Assembly: GCA_022702545.1 (NCBI GenBank)
Contig: JAHRBC010000002.1
Location: 6,634,001-6,698,000 of the forward strand
Direction of reading: 5' to 3'
DNA: 64,000 nucleotides
Origin: Phycomyces nitens
Lineage: Eukaryota > Mucoromycota > Mucoromycetes > Mucorales > Phycomycetaceae
The notes beneath the pieces are model-generated. The model saw only the letters and a list, made by a program, of their open reading frames with translations, made no database searches and was not told where the DNA came from. Below, one piece after another: positions 43,741-57,442 of this stretch (its first letter is position 1; the number at the start of each line of letters is the position of its first letter). Both the position numbers and the translations under genes were made by a program.

Positions 43741-44308
43741 TTATATCTTTGTTGGTCTCAATGGATCTGCCTTGAGCTCTGTAATGTCCAACTCTTCTTC
43801 CTTTTCGGCATCAATCTCTCCAACGGTGCAGCTAGTTTGTCCCAGTAAAGAACAATCAACGATTGATAAGCATGTCAGTCTGTGTGTGTGTGTGTCCCCC
43901 CCTCAAAAAAAACTCTACTCCAGCTCCCAAGTATTTCAAATTTGACTAATTCAAGTTTCATTTACATGCAGTCGCCACGGATCATGTAGAGTCCAAGTGG
44001 CACAATCTCGGTGCCATCCTGGGAAAAGACGCGTTCATGGCATTTCTCCAGAACAACGTTTGCCGTCTGATCAGTTCCTCTCAGCTTTCCCTAATCGAGA
44101 CAACACATATCCAAGAAATGAGACCGGTTTGTTGTATAAAACGTGTTTTTTTTTATTTTGATCCGGATGACTTACCACCAACACACGACCGTCAAGTGTA
44201 ATGACCAGTACATTGACTATAGTAAATGTCGTTAACCCGACTGGTTGCAAGCCCCTAATTCCACAAGAAAATACACTCACGGTTGATGTAAGGTTGAAGA
44301 AGACTCAT
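43741..44308 (-). CDS. LSM8: U6 snRNA-associated Sm-like protein LSm8, four exons
   Basis: Subunit of the nuclear LSm2-8 ring that binds the 3' oligo-U of U6 snRNA and helps U4/U6 assembly in splicing. Exons are 44308-44281, 44216-44176, 44090-43966 and 43831-43741, giving 94 residues (the human protein has 96). Sm motif 1 is NVLVITLDGRVLVGKLRGTD with QTANVVLEKCHERVF, and Sm motif 2 is EIVPLGLYMIRGDCICTVGE, where 'IRGD' is the RNA-binding Arg-Gly core. The C-terminus (LDITELKADPLRPTKI) matches the LSm8 tail. Three GT-AG introns are in phases that rebuild the fold without gaps. It diverges from the TFIIE-alpha gene 437 bp away. Confidence 0.92.
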
Positions 44309-44745
44309 GATAGGAGCAATAAGCCGATAGAATGAAGAAATAAAGAATGAAAAAGAGAATCTACCTTGCCAGGAATAAAAGCTACACAGAAGTGTCCCCT
44401 CATTTTTGGTAAAAAAGGGAAACTCTGTGACTGTGTTCAAGCAAGACTCTCCAACGCATGCTCAGAGGTCACAAAAAAAAAGAGAGAGAAAGAAAGAAAG
44501 AGAAAGATGAGAGACCAAAAAGGAAGACGCATTTAGTACAAAGACCAACTAGAAGAAGAAGAAGAAGAAGAACAAGTACCAAAAAACAAAACAAAGCTGA
44601 TAGCCAACCAACCAATTCAGCAACCAGAAAGCCTTTAGATTAGTCTCTCTCTATTTTTTTTTTGATCATCAGTTTTATCTCTCTCTCTCTCTGCACAAAA
44701 AGCCCACTACATTACTATCTTTTAAAAAAAATTGTTAATACAGCC
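44309..44745. promoter_or_regulatory. Shared divergent promoter region of LSM8 and TFA1
   Basis: The two start codons are 437 bp apart on opposite strands, so this segment must hold both promoters. It contains a GAA run (44551-44570), an A-rich stretch, and a TCTCTCTCTCTC tract (44681-44693) 50 bp before the TFA1 ATG. I cannot assign a specific factor site. Confidence 0.5.
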
Positions 44746-46726
44746 ATGGATGTCCTCAAAGGCCTTGTTGCTCGAGTAGCTCGTGCATTCTATGATCCCA
44801 AATACATTGTCATTCTAGACGAACTCAACAATGCTCCACCAAATACAAATGGGTAACCCAGATAATCTTTCGGTGTGTTTCCTTAATAATGATCTATTTC
44901 TATAGTGTCCGAGAAGAAGATCTTGTAATGACATTAAAAATGACTCCACGAGATATCCACAGGATCTGTGGTAAACTCAAAGAAGATCGTCTTTTAAAAA
45001 TGTGAGCATTTATTCCCCAAAGCGATCAAAATAATGGGGGGATAGTTGGAGTTGGAGTTGGAGTTTGGAAAGGCTGACAAGGCTGACTGTATCATAAAGG
45101 GCTACTCGTATGGAGGCCCGTAAACAGGATCAGAGACCGGTGCCAAAGACATACTACTATTTGGATTATAAAGAGTTTGTCGATGTTGTAAAATGGAAGA
45201 TGTACAAGATGCAGACTATTGTGAGAGACAACCTCAGGACAGTAAGTTATTGCGATCAAGATATGCCAAAATGGCCAAGGTGTGCTTATGTACAAGTAGG
45301 AATCAGAAAACAAAGGTTATGTCTGTCCAAAGTGCGAAAAGCAGTTTTCGCCACTCGATGTCCTGTCACTGGTAGATCTATCGGACGGTTTGTTCCACTG
45401 TGATGCGTGCGAACAGGTCCTTGAAGAAAATGATAATGCTGAGAATGTGAAAGGAAGCCAACAGGTGCTTACACGGTAAACATATGGGGCAATTGATGTG
45501 CAAATGATGTGCAAATGACAATGGGTAAAACTAATCTTGTATTTATGTATATATAAAATAAAAATAAAAAGGTTACGAGAGCAATCGCATCCCATCATTC
45601 ACTTGTTGAAGCAGACTGATTCTCTTGTTATTCCGTCAAGGTAATATTTGGCTCAAGATAATCGATATTGACATTTTTATATATATATATATATATAAAA
45701 TACTAATATGAAATCTATAGTTACATATTCAAGCCCTCGGCTGTAGGTGTACGCAACAGTGGAGGAGCCAAAGGTAAGAAAGAAATGTGAACCAAAATCA
45801 AGTACTCAACCACACCCGGGATCGCTTTTGTATGTAGATGAATATGAATTGGCGGTTGCTCAAGATACAGGTGCAGGCCAAGGTGACATTATCGTTGATC
45901 TTCAGATGGACAACGAAGCAGCACGGCGACAGAAATTGCAGGAAGCCGAGGAGAAACGACAGCAAAACGCACTACCCGTATGGCATCAACGCAGTACAGT
46001 GTCAGATGTACTATTGGGTACTGGCGATCGTTCGCGCGATGCACCAGTAGAGAATGAGGATGATGAAAACTTTGAAGAAGTTGGCACCGAAGAGTTTGAT
46101 GCTGTTCGCCATGACTGTGAGTCCAAGGATATAAGACGGCTGGGTACATCATTTGTCTAATTTTGTGAATTAGATTACGAGAAATACTATGAGAACTTGA
46201 GTCATTCGATGCCATCACAGTCGACACCTAACAATGGTGAATGGAACATTAATGGACAAGAGGAAGAAGACGATGAATTTGAAACAGTCGAAAGTGGTGC
46301 ATACTCCAATGGACGACACAACAATATGGATATAGAAGATGAAAGGTAACAAGATACAATACGAGTCCTGATGCGATTGTCTTTCTTATCAATCGGATAC
46401 GTACAGTTACAACAAACGATATGACTCTGAAGGTGTAGAGGAAGTAGGCGAAGGATTTGATGAGATTCCACTAGTGTCAGGTAAACAAAAAAGATATTAT
46501 TGATGAAAACATGCTTATTGTAATACATGATAGTCAATGGAAAAATGGTTCCTCTGAACGAGGTCATGGAAGAGGATCAGATGAATATGACTACTGAAGA
46601 GTACAAGGCAAGTTATTCACCTCACTTGTTGAGTTATTTTACAAATATTAACCAAAATGATATGTGTATGTGTATGTGTGTTTATAGGCTTACTATGAAG
46701 CATGGCAAAACTGGCAGAGCAGCTAA
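44746..46726 (+). CDS. TFA1: Transcription initiation factor TFIIE subunit alpha, ten exons
   Basis: TFIIE-alpha recruits TFIIH to the RNA polymerase II preinitiation complex. The N-terminal extended winged helix (LVARVARAFYDPKYIVILDE, LKMTPRDIHRICGKLKEDRL, KTYYYLDYKEFVDVVKWKMY) is followed by the zinc ribbon YVCPKCEKQFS ... GLFHCDACEQ. Next come an acidic region and the C-terminal EEYKAYYEAWQNWQSS, like the human C-terminus. Exons: 44746-44852, 44906-45001, 45100-45241, 45300-45475, 45572 to about 45626, 45747-46116, 46174-46345, 46407-46480, 46534-46607, 46688-46726. The fifth junction is uncertain: acceptor 45747 needs phase 0, best met by a weak GTTATT donor at 45627. The last intron is GC-AG (AAG|GCAAGT at 46608). 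Confidence 0.9.
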
Positions 46727-46966
46727 ATACACAAACCTGATTAAATAATAATAATAAAAAATACGCTTGTGATGATGAGTATTTTTCTTTATAATAGACA
46801 CACTTTACAAATCTTGGTATTTGTGTGTTTATTCGTTTGTGTATATATATTTTTTTAATAAAATAAAATAAAGAGAGTGTATGAAAATGAGGTAAGAGTG
46901 ATGTGTACAATTCCACTGGGACAAGGCGGTCAAGATATGAAAAGAAGAAGAGGAAGAAGAAAAAAG

Positions 46967-49865
46967 TTACATTCTGGTGCCATCGTCTTGGTTAGCACCA
47001 AAAGAGGTTGATCTCCGGGAATCAGCCTGAGGTGGTGAATAGTGGTTCTGAAGACTAATGTTGCTCATACTTTCAGACAGCTTTTCCTCAATCTGATCAG
47101 ACTCTGCGCGTCTACGATAGCAATAATCGTAACAAGTGTTGCGAAAAGCAACAAGTCCTTTTGCATGGCTGGCATAAAACTAAAATAATAATAATAATAG
47201 TCAATAAACTTGTTGAATCCTGCTTTTCCATTAATTATAATTACCTTGAGGCCTTCGGTAAGATTGGACTTGATTTCCTTGTATTGGTAATAGGCCTGGT
47301 TCAAATTCTGGAGGGCCTTTTCGAGTTTGCCAGTTGCGGCATTGGCCTGCCTAGAGGCCTCATACTGACGATGGGCTTCAACCATATCTCTCAACAGCCG
47401 GTTCTGTTTCTCTTCTCTCTCATCCAGAGCCATGATGTAGGTGTCATATTTTCGCAGCTCTTTAACAAACAGTTCCTCAAACTCTGCTGGATCAATCTTT
47501 GTAGTTGGAGATTTAGCTGTCAATTGAGCAGCCTTTTTCAAAAGAATGGGTGAAATGTCATCTGCATTCGAGGTTCTCTTTGCCTTTTCAACCATTCGTT
47601 TCTGCTCCTGCTCAATCTCATTCATCTCTTCAACACCACGACGTATATTATCAAGGGCTTCTTCTGCACCCAGGTATCCTGATACTGATTGACGGCTGCT
47701 GGTCTCATATGCTCCCAATACCGAGCTCTTTAGTTCATCTTCAGGCAGCACGAGCACGTCCATGATCTTGGCCCAGCCATCAAGTTTGGCACGTACGGTC
47801 TGATCTGCCTTTTGGGCTGATACCAAGGTTATTCGGTGTTTTTGGCCCTGATCAACCAGTTTCCCTGTCATGACATGGGATTCAGGGCGTGGCCAGTCTA
47901 CCAATTCCACAACAAAGAGAATATAAGCATCTGGGATCTATAGACTCGAGTCGATCTTCTGCTTACGTTCTCTGTACCGGGATCTCTGGGTCTCATCCAT
48001 TTCGTGCTCTTCATCCAATGCATTAAACGCATCTTCAAGAATCTCGAGGTTCTTTAGCGATGCCTGTTGCATGTGCTCCCACATTTCGTAAAGTGCTCTT
48101 GATCCACCACTGTTGCGGACCTCTGCTGCTTGGCGAATAAGTGAATCAGGAAGACTAGCAGACTGACCACCCTGGGCAAGAACAGCGTTTATATTCAGAG
48201 ACTGCAGAGTACTAATCACAAACACCTTTTTCTTTGAGTGCGCCCTTATCCATAACTAAAATCTTGTGTCTCTTACCTGCGATACACAGCATTGAGTTCA
48301 TCGGCCATGCCAATAATGTCTTCCTTGATGATACGCTCCTTTCGATCCACATAGACACTTGCGGCCTGATGGACAGCAAATGGAACAAGCTTTTGAAAGA
48401 GAGGCAAGCCAATGATGACATGTGGTGTGCCATCCATCTTGTGGTTGGTGTTATTGAGCATTAATGAGACTGGATCAAGGATCTCTGGAGGTGGTATGGC
48501 CTTTACCATCTCAATCTTTTGGATGATAGGAATGGCAGAGGGAGATGGGATCAGCTCAAGGTAAATCACATCATTGTCCTTTTCTGCCCTTGCAAGGTTG
48601 TTTTGGATGATCTGCTGAAGTGATTTAAGATCATTGATGACTGGAATGCCAACTCTCTTTGATGGATCATTAGATGGACGCTTGAGCATATCGGAGGCCT
48701 GCTTGACATGCTCATTGGCCAATGTCAATCGGGCCACTTCTTCTCCATACTTGTTTTGTGAAATACACTCGGATGCTTTTCTAAATTGTGCTGCGGCATG
48801 GAAATGTAGGGCTTTGATTTGCATATGAATTATCCACTGGGCTGGATAGATATCTTGAATAGAAGAGTTTGTAGCAAGTTCATAGGCCTGGTCATAATAC
48901 GCTGCAATCTGGGTAGCCAGCCGAGCAATCGTGCCATCCCGCAGCTTATCCATTGCAGCCTTTTGCCAGACACATTCCTGGGCCTGGGCCAGCATGAGAT
49001 TGATAAGGGTCTGGAGGGCACAGGGCGAGATATCTACAGTGGGAACGGTCCTCATCTCGGGAAGAGTGACATCCTGAAGGTGGCGGAAACATCCAGCAGC
49101 ATTCTAGATATTGCGGGGAGGGGAGGAGGCCAACAGAGAAGCAGGTTTGTAAAAAAAAATCAACTCGAAGCAAAACCCTGGCCTCTTCCATATGGTTTAC
49201 CTGGAAATAGTTGCAGGCTCTTTTTACACTTTCGGCCGTAACTCGATCCTCAGCATTGCCTAGTTGACTGTAGGTGGATCCAATATCATAGAGAATGCAT
49301 GCCTTTTCATAATTCATGTTACGATGGGATACTAAACACACACAGGTCAGTGTATAGCCCACAAGGCATACTTGATGGCTTTATAAAACATGCCTGGTTG
49401 ACTCGGTTGCCCAGAAACAGAGTACCATGGGAAAGATATCCCTACCTATAAATGCTCTTTATTAAGTTTCTTCTTCTTCTTCTTCTTGCAAAATAAACAG
49501 AATGCTTACATCAATAGGGAACTTTGAGCTGATAAACACCAATTGTCCATAGTATCTAATATATTGATGTAAAATCGTCTATATTAGGTCAATCAAATAA
49601 AAAAAAACAAACAGTAAGAGGCCAAGAAAAGCTTGGACAGCAAACGATAATCATATAATGGTATACATGTCTGATTTTACTTGATGAGTCGGTTGAGGCC
49701 CTTTTGGCTGGATTCCAGGTAAATGCAGTCATTTCGTAATTCATCGAGGATGCGAAAGTCATCAGTGTAGAGGTCAGGATGTTCTGCATAACTATTGGAA
49801 ATGTAATCTCGCAAGAAGGGGGTCCAAGAAATCCGCTCTGTTCTTTTGAATCCGCTCGAGAGCAT
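46967..49865 (-). CDS. BRO1-domain protein of the Bro1/ALIX/PalA (Rim20) family, eight exons
   Basis: Adaptor that binds ESCRT-III through its BRO1 domain; fungal relatives act in endosomal sorting (Bro1) or in pH signalling by processing of PacC/Rim101 (PalA/Rim20). Exons: 49865-49681, 49555-49510, 49445-49394, 49331-49201, 49103-48277, 48211-47967, 47897-47245, 47179-46967; 783 residues, all phases agree. BRO1 domain, about residues 1-390: [74 protein letters not shown]-shaped domain, about 400-740: coiled coils ending [16 protein letters not shown]. The long Pro-rich tail of ALIX is reduced to a few residues. Intron 3 is GC-AG (CAG|GCATGT). An in-frame ATG at 49919 is an alternative start. 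Confidence 0.88.
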
Positions 49866-50403
49866 GTTTGTTTCGGAGCCCTTTTGTGGAAGCCGAGTGG
49901 GCGATCCTTTTGTGCTCATTGTTAAAGAGGTCTTTGTAGGTAGAAGTAGAAGAAGTAGAAGAGGAGGAAGAGGAATAAGAAGAGGAATAAGAGGAAGAGC
50001 AGGTGTTGAAAAGCACGACGTCACAGGGATTGATTTTGGCCCCTCTTTAGAGTGGCTCTTTTTTTTTATTTTATTTATTTTTTGGATTTTTTTAACCTAT
50101 TTATATACATATATAGAAAGTGCTCGTAAAATGGTTAGGGATTTTAGAGCCATTTAAAGAAAGAAAGAAGAAGAAAAATAGAAGAAGAAGAAGAGAGAGA
50201 GAGAGAGAATGGTAATAAGAATAAAAAATAAGAATAAGAGTAAAAGTAATAATAATAATAATAAACTGTTTTTTTTGGAAAGAATGAAGAGGTTGGGGAT
50301 GCAGTTTACAGAGAATGGATGATGTGATGATGCGAGTAATTCAATCTCTCTAGATTGTTATTTTTGTTGTTGTTGTTGTTGTCATTGGTGGTGGTGGTGG
50401 TGG
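49866..50403. other. Spacer between the BRO1 and RING genes
   Basis: Both genes are on minus, so this holds the BRO1 promoter and the RING gene 3' end. It contains GAA and AATAA runs, a (GTT) run and a (GGT) run (50363-50402). No gene is seen. Confidence 0.5.
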
Positions 50404-52203
50404 TTAAGGAATGTAGACCTTTTGAATGGATATCTTTGGTGTTCGACAGACGGCGCATTCAGTGAGCTTGTCAGCACAAGACAGACAGTAAGCTATAACA
50501 AAAAATAAGAGAATAAAAGGTCAGATTTTTATAATAAAGGCCAACAATGCAACTTTACCATAATGATAGCATGGCACAAGAGCATATTCAGTCGGCTCTT
50601 GGAAACACACTCGACACTTGAGATCCTTGGGTGTTGCATTTTCAAGGCTTTCTTCATGAGCCTTGTTGTTTTGAACGAGTTCTTTATTTTCCAACTTGAG
50701 ATCGATTATATTGAGTTCTAGGGCAGCAAGGCTTCTTTGGCTACTTTGCCGTAATTCGACCTCTTCTGTCAGTGATTTCCGCAGACCGGTCGTCTCTATC
50801 TCGAGTAGATCGTGCTTTTCCTGTAGTTGGGCCAGCTTTGATTCCCAAGCAGCACGGCTCTCAAGAGTCGATTCTTTAATTAACGAAATATTGTTGTATT
50901 CTATTTCGAGCCTTTCCAGTTCGTTAATCACTCTGTCGTGCTCGTCCTGGAGATTATTTATGAATTTCTCGCGTTCCTTGAGACGTTCGTTTAGAATGCG
51001 ACTCTCCCGAAGACTCTTGTCTTTTGCCAATGCTAGTCTACGCTCCCATTCAATGGTTTCGACAGGATAACTGCCAGACACCATGTTCTTATAGACAGTG
51101 CTGGGAATAATGTGTCCTTGACTGATGTTTGTTTTGTAGGTCTGAAAGTCGTAATTCTCATAGACTGGGTTGGTGGGAAGGGGGTCATCTTGAGCAATCG
51201 GCACTGGTTTTGGGAGACATCGCATGAGAGAGTTGTGGTTGTGGTAAGGATCGATTGGAGAGTTGTAGTTTAGCGAGCAGTTTTCGGTCTTTAGTGGTTC
51301 GTTTGATTGGATGAGTGCCGAAAGAAGAGTGTTGTGGTGGATATTGGTGTGGTCAGAGGGAGTCGTGGGTGTAGTTGGAGTAGCCGCGGGAGTAGCGATG
51401 GCGATTACTGCGGAAGCTTCTTTAACTGGAGATTGTCTGGCACGAGGGGCATGGAGGGTCTGGCTAGGTTTCTTGAACGGGACTTGTTCAGCCCACAAGA
51501 ACCATGAGCACTTTGGACGTCCTCCTTCGATATAAAAGTTGTGACAAGTGAGAGCAATTCTCTTTCTGCCGTTGGTGGGTACCTCTTGGACAGTTACGGA
51601 TACGTTGCAGAAGCATGCCGAAAGAGAATATGGCCGTTTTGGGTAAGGGTTCGAGACCTCGAATATGACACAGAATGCAAAGTTAAAAGCGGGACAGACG
51701 CTTAGTTCTGGACTGTGGCAGTCGACAAACCCAGTGTCCTTGAGTACTTTTCTAAAGTGGTCCCAAGGCCTCTTGTGGACATGAAAGGCACAGACGTGTT
51801 TGCGTTTCTTGTCTTGGGGTAGTTGCTCTTGGGGATCAAAATGATAGCACTCGTAGATAATCCCAAACTCGGCGGTGTCCATGTGAGATGCAGGCAGACG
51901 ACAGAAGCATTGAGGTGGATCAGGAATGACGGCTAGAGAGCGACTGACCAATGTCGATCGAATGTTGTGAGTCTTGCTCTGGTCAAAGCGATCTCTGTTT
52001 GGGTCTTTGGGAAGAGGTGGATTGGGGTGTGAGGGTGGGGTTGTGGTGGGTGGTCGTGGTGTCGTTGGGGCTATCAGTGTTTCTGGAGATGGTCTTGGTT
52101 TGCGCTCTTTTGCAAAGGTGACCCACCTTGCAGCTCCAGGATCAACATTGGCCTTGTTGGCTGGTTGGTCTGGCCAGCGTGCTTGTTGGTGAGGTAGTAC
52201 CAT
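50404..52203 (-). CDS. RING-finger protein with GRF-like zinc modules and coiled coil
   Basis: Probable E3 ubiquitin ligase. Exon 1 52203-50559 and exon 2 50492-50404 (66-bp GT-AG intron) give 577 residues. A C-terminal C3HC4 RING is split by the intron: CRVCFQEPTEYALVPCYHY, AYCLSCADKLTECAVC. Before it lies a coiled coil of about 130 residues (ERRLALAKDKSLRESRILNE onward). The N-terminal half has two Cys-rich modules: CFCRLP ... IYECYHFD ... CAFHVHKRPWDHF, and CFCNVSVTVQE ... ALTCHNFYIE ... PKCSWFLWAEQV. The second resembles a GRF zinc finger, which binds single-stranded nucleic acid in other proteins. A Pro/Thr-rich linker separates the parts. The substrate is unknown. Confidence 0.8.
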
Positions 52204-53083
52204 TTAGCAAAGGACAAAAAAATAATAGTAATAGTAATAATAGTAATAATAATAATAGCAGTAGAAATAATTGAATGGTGCAATTTATATTTATATTTTT
52301 TATTTATTTTATTTTATTTTATAGTATAAATATAATATAAAAATAATATATTTATTTATATACACACATACATACATATATATATAATTATTTTTTATAT
52401 ACGCGTTTATCAAATCTGATTTTATGCCAGAGTATTTGTGTAATGATTAAATGCTATCCATCACCATTAGTGTTCTTGCCTACAAACCTATTCACCAATA
52501 AGCCCCCCTCACCCACTACGCAACCCTCTCGTCTTGGGCCCAGCAACCAACTGATAATTAAAGCATGGATCTATTCCATTTAGTGTGACTGAAATAATAT
52601 AAAACAAGCCCAATCACTTTTATATATGTATATAATTGTATATATAATTATATATACACCACTTGAGTTTTTGTTAAAAAAGCTTTTGTTTGGTTACACA
52701 TATCTAAAGACCAGGCGTGTATAGACTGCAATTATTAGGCTATAAAGCCCATAGACATGGCTGTGTAACTCCATCTCCATCTCCATCTCTTTCTCTCCTA
52801 TAAAACAATTGAATACAAAGCTATTTGGGCATATTGGCAAACGGTATTCAAAAGTCACATTGTAAGACATTTCAAAATGATGTGTCCCTAGTTGGACAAA
52901 TCATTTCATTTTCTGGATCATCATAAAATGACGCCCTATTTGCTGACGTCCATCTCTGATCAAACGTCCAACCCCCGCCACAGTCGACGAAAAAAAAAAA
53001 AATTTGTGTTTTTGCCTTTTTTTGTAAAGTCTCCAAAACCCGAGTCCGTCCTTTAGCGGATTTTTTTTTAAGAAAGGCATGGT
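52204..53083. promoter_or_regulatory. Divergent promoter region of the RING and Myb genes
   Basis: 880 bp between two divergent starts. It shows long TATATA-type runs (52370-52390, 52620-52665), a CTCCATCTCCATCTCCATCT repeat (52770-52790) and an A12 run at 52990. No individual site can be named with confidence. Confidence 0.45.
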
Positions 53084-54982
53084 ATGTCTCCTTCTTTTGT
53101 CCCTTTCTCCCTTTCTGGTCAGGAAGGAGAGGCTATGACACGGCCGATTGACCTCTTGTTATCTCTTCAGTACCATCATCTGTGTTACGGACAACCTAGA
53201 CAGCAGGATGACGACAAGCAAGACCTGCCCTACGACTACTCATACTCCAACATGACAGATGCACAGACCAGTTCAACACATCCCCAGAGTCTGCCAACGT
53301 TTGCATTCCTATCCCAGCACCATTTGCCTGTAAGATTGCCAATTGATAACAATACAATACAAAAAAGACTAACATTGACATGCAGACACAGCCAGTGGTA
53401 TCCAAACCGGATTCCAATGCATCCTTTCAGAATCAGTATAGTCTGGCATCTATGCGCCAGACTATAGCCAGACCAGACAGCCCATCCCTCCATCACTTTG
53501 GCACATTTCCATCCGTAAGTAATTAGATAAGCTTTTCTTTCTTTCTTTTTTAAAATAATATTCCATCAGTGAAGAAGTAACTGGGTGACCAAAGATATCA
53601 CAATAAAACTGCATATTTTAACTCTTGTTTAGATGGAGTCCCATCATGATATAGTGGCCAGTTTCACCCAGCCATCCCATCCATTAACGTCCTACCACTC
53701 AGTCGACATTGGCAGCATCGTACACAGCCCCACCGTATCAACACCCGATCTCCCGACCACACTTCCTCCCCTCCACCCAGCCCTCCCACCACTGCATCCC
53801 GGCCTGTCCCCCAAAAAGACCAATGGGTTCACAAAGGGACATGAACGGGCACCCTGGACAGCAGAGGAGGATAATCTGTTGAGGCTGGCTGTGCAGTTGT
53901 ATGGCGATAAGACTGAAAAGTGGGCAAAGATTGCTGCGTGTGTACCGGGGAGGACAAACAAGAACTGTCGGAAAAGATGGTTCCATTCACTCGATCCCTC
54001 ATTACGCAAGGGTACCTGGACTGACGAAGAAGACCAGTTGCTGCGCGAAGGTGTGACAAAGTACCCCAACCAATGGAGCAAGATTGCAGACATGCTTGAG
54101 GGACGGACGGACGATCAATGTGCCAAGCGCTGGCGAGAGAGTCTGGATCCCTCCATCGATCGGTCTGACTGGAGTACAGAAGAGGATGCGCGTCTGATGG
54201 AGAAGTATGATTTGTTTGGGTCCCAGTGGCAGAGAATTGCCCAGTTTTTTGATGGAAGGCCTGGACTGCATTGTCGCAATAGATGGCGTAAGCTTCAGCG
54301 CATGGTCCAAATAAAGAAGCAGAAAGAGACCGTGGCTACAGCGACATCATCTTTCGTCAATGGACTCCCGGATGAACATTATACACGCTTTCAGACTCCT
54401 GACGCATCTCCTCCTCTCTCCTCTCCTCATGCCCTACCTCTTCCTCTCAGTTCGATGCTGCAGGATCCTTCTGTCCTCGCCCAGTTCTCTTCTTCCCTCA
54501 ACCGTATCGAGGATCCCCACAGCGACCATAGTCCATATGGATGCGACATGGCCGGATGTTTTGCCACATTCCCGCAATCAAGCGGTTTGTTTTTGCACAT
54601 GAAGACCGTCCATCCATGTCTGGATGGCATCGAGAAGCCCTATAGATGTGCCATGCCAAATTGTGCCAAACGGTACAAGAACATCAATGGGCTGCAGTAT
54701 CATTTGCGAGAAGCAAAGGGATCCTCTAGCCATGCAATTCCGGATGATGCCAACCGTCAGGATGGGTCTGGGCTGAACAGTCGGGAAAGACCTCATCATT
54801 GCCAGATGCTTGGCTGCAAAAAGTCATATCGTACAATCAACGGTCTACGCTATCACCAGCAACATGGCCACAACATCACTGCACCTCACTCCATCGATAT
54901 CCAGCACAGACCACACATGCCTGTAGGTGAACTACGCATGCGTCATGACAAGTGGATGGATGAAGTACGCTCTGGATTCTGA
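53084..54982 (+). CDS. Three-repeat Myb factor with C-terminal C2H2 zinc fingers
   Basis: Predicted nuclear transcription factor of 574 residues. Exons 53084-53329, 53386-53514 and 53633-54982, both introns GT-AG in phase 0. Three Myb repeats with the regular Trp spacing: APWTAEEDNLLRLAVQLYGD (R1), GTWTDEEDQLLREGVTKYPN (R2), SDWSTEEDARLMEKYDLFGS (R3), with recognition helices NKNCRKRWFHSLDP, DDQCAKRWRESLDP and GLHCRNRWRKLQ. Three C2H2 fingers follow: YGCDMAGCFATFPQSSGLFL, YRCAMPNCAKRYKNINGLQY, HHCQMLGCKKSYRTINGLRY, the last two like the paired fingers of fungal SFP1-type proteins. The N-terminus is Pro/Ser/His-rich. Start 53084 is the first ATG of the frame; a shorter product from 53633 would keep all domains. 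Confidence 0.88.
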
Positions 54983-55324
54983 AAAACAAAAAACTTATAT
55001 TACTACTACCAACAGCAATAATAATAATAATAATAGTATATAATAATAGTGATAATTCCACCAACACCAACACCAACACCAACACCACCACAACCACCAA
55101 CAACCACCACCAAAACCACCGCCACCAACAACCACCGCCACCAACAATCCATCCCTATCCTTCCTTTATTCATTGTACTCATTTCTCTGATGACCTCATT
55201 ATTTTTTCTTTTTCTCTTTTGCTCTCTATATTCTTATTATATACGATGTTCTTCCTTGCTTGCTTGCGTCCTTTTTTTTCTCTTTTTTTTCTTTTTTGTT
55301 TGTAATATAACTCTTTGATATCAT
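54983..55324. other. Convergent 3' flank with ACCAAC-type repeat
   Basis: 342 bp between the tail-to-tail Myb and esterase genes. It contains TAA/AATAAT runs and, at 55056-55145, a degenerate array of CCAACA/CCACCAACAA words. This would be the terminator region of both genes. Confidence 0.6.
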
Positions 55325-57280
<1,956 letters not shown>

Positions 57281-57442
57281 GGAAAAGAGAGAAAGAAGCA
57301 AGGAATATACATGTATATCTTTTTTGTTTTTTTGTATATATATATATTGTTAAAATTTGTACCAAAATAAATAAATAAATAAAATAAAATATACAAGCCA
57401 AATAGACTTTTTGATGTCCTATTCTTGTACTCCTGATAATGA
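57281..57442. other. Short spacer between esterase and Sec7 genes
   Basis: 162 bp hold the esterase promoter and the Sec7 3' end. It includes a TATATATATATT run and an AAATAAATAAATAAATAAAA stretch. Confidence 0.5.

Noticed and set aside
44458..44643. Lys/Arg-rich 61-codon frame in the LSM8/TFA1 promoter
   Set aside because: Arises from AGA/GAA repeats; no conserved pattern, and it lies in the shared promoter.
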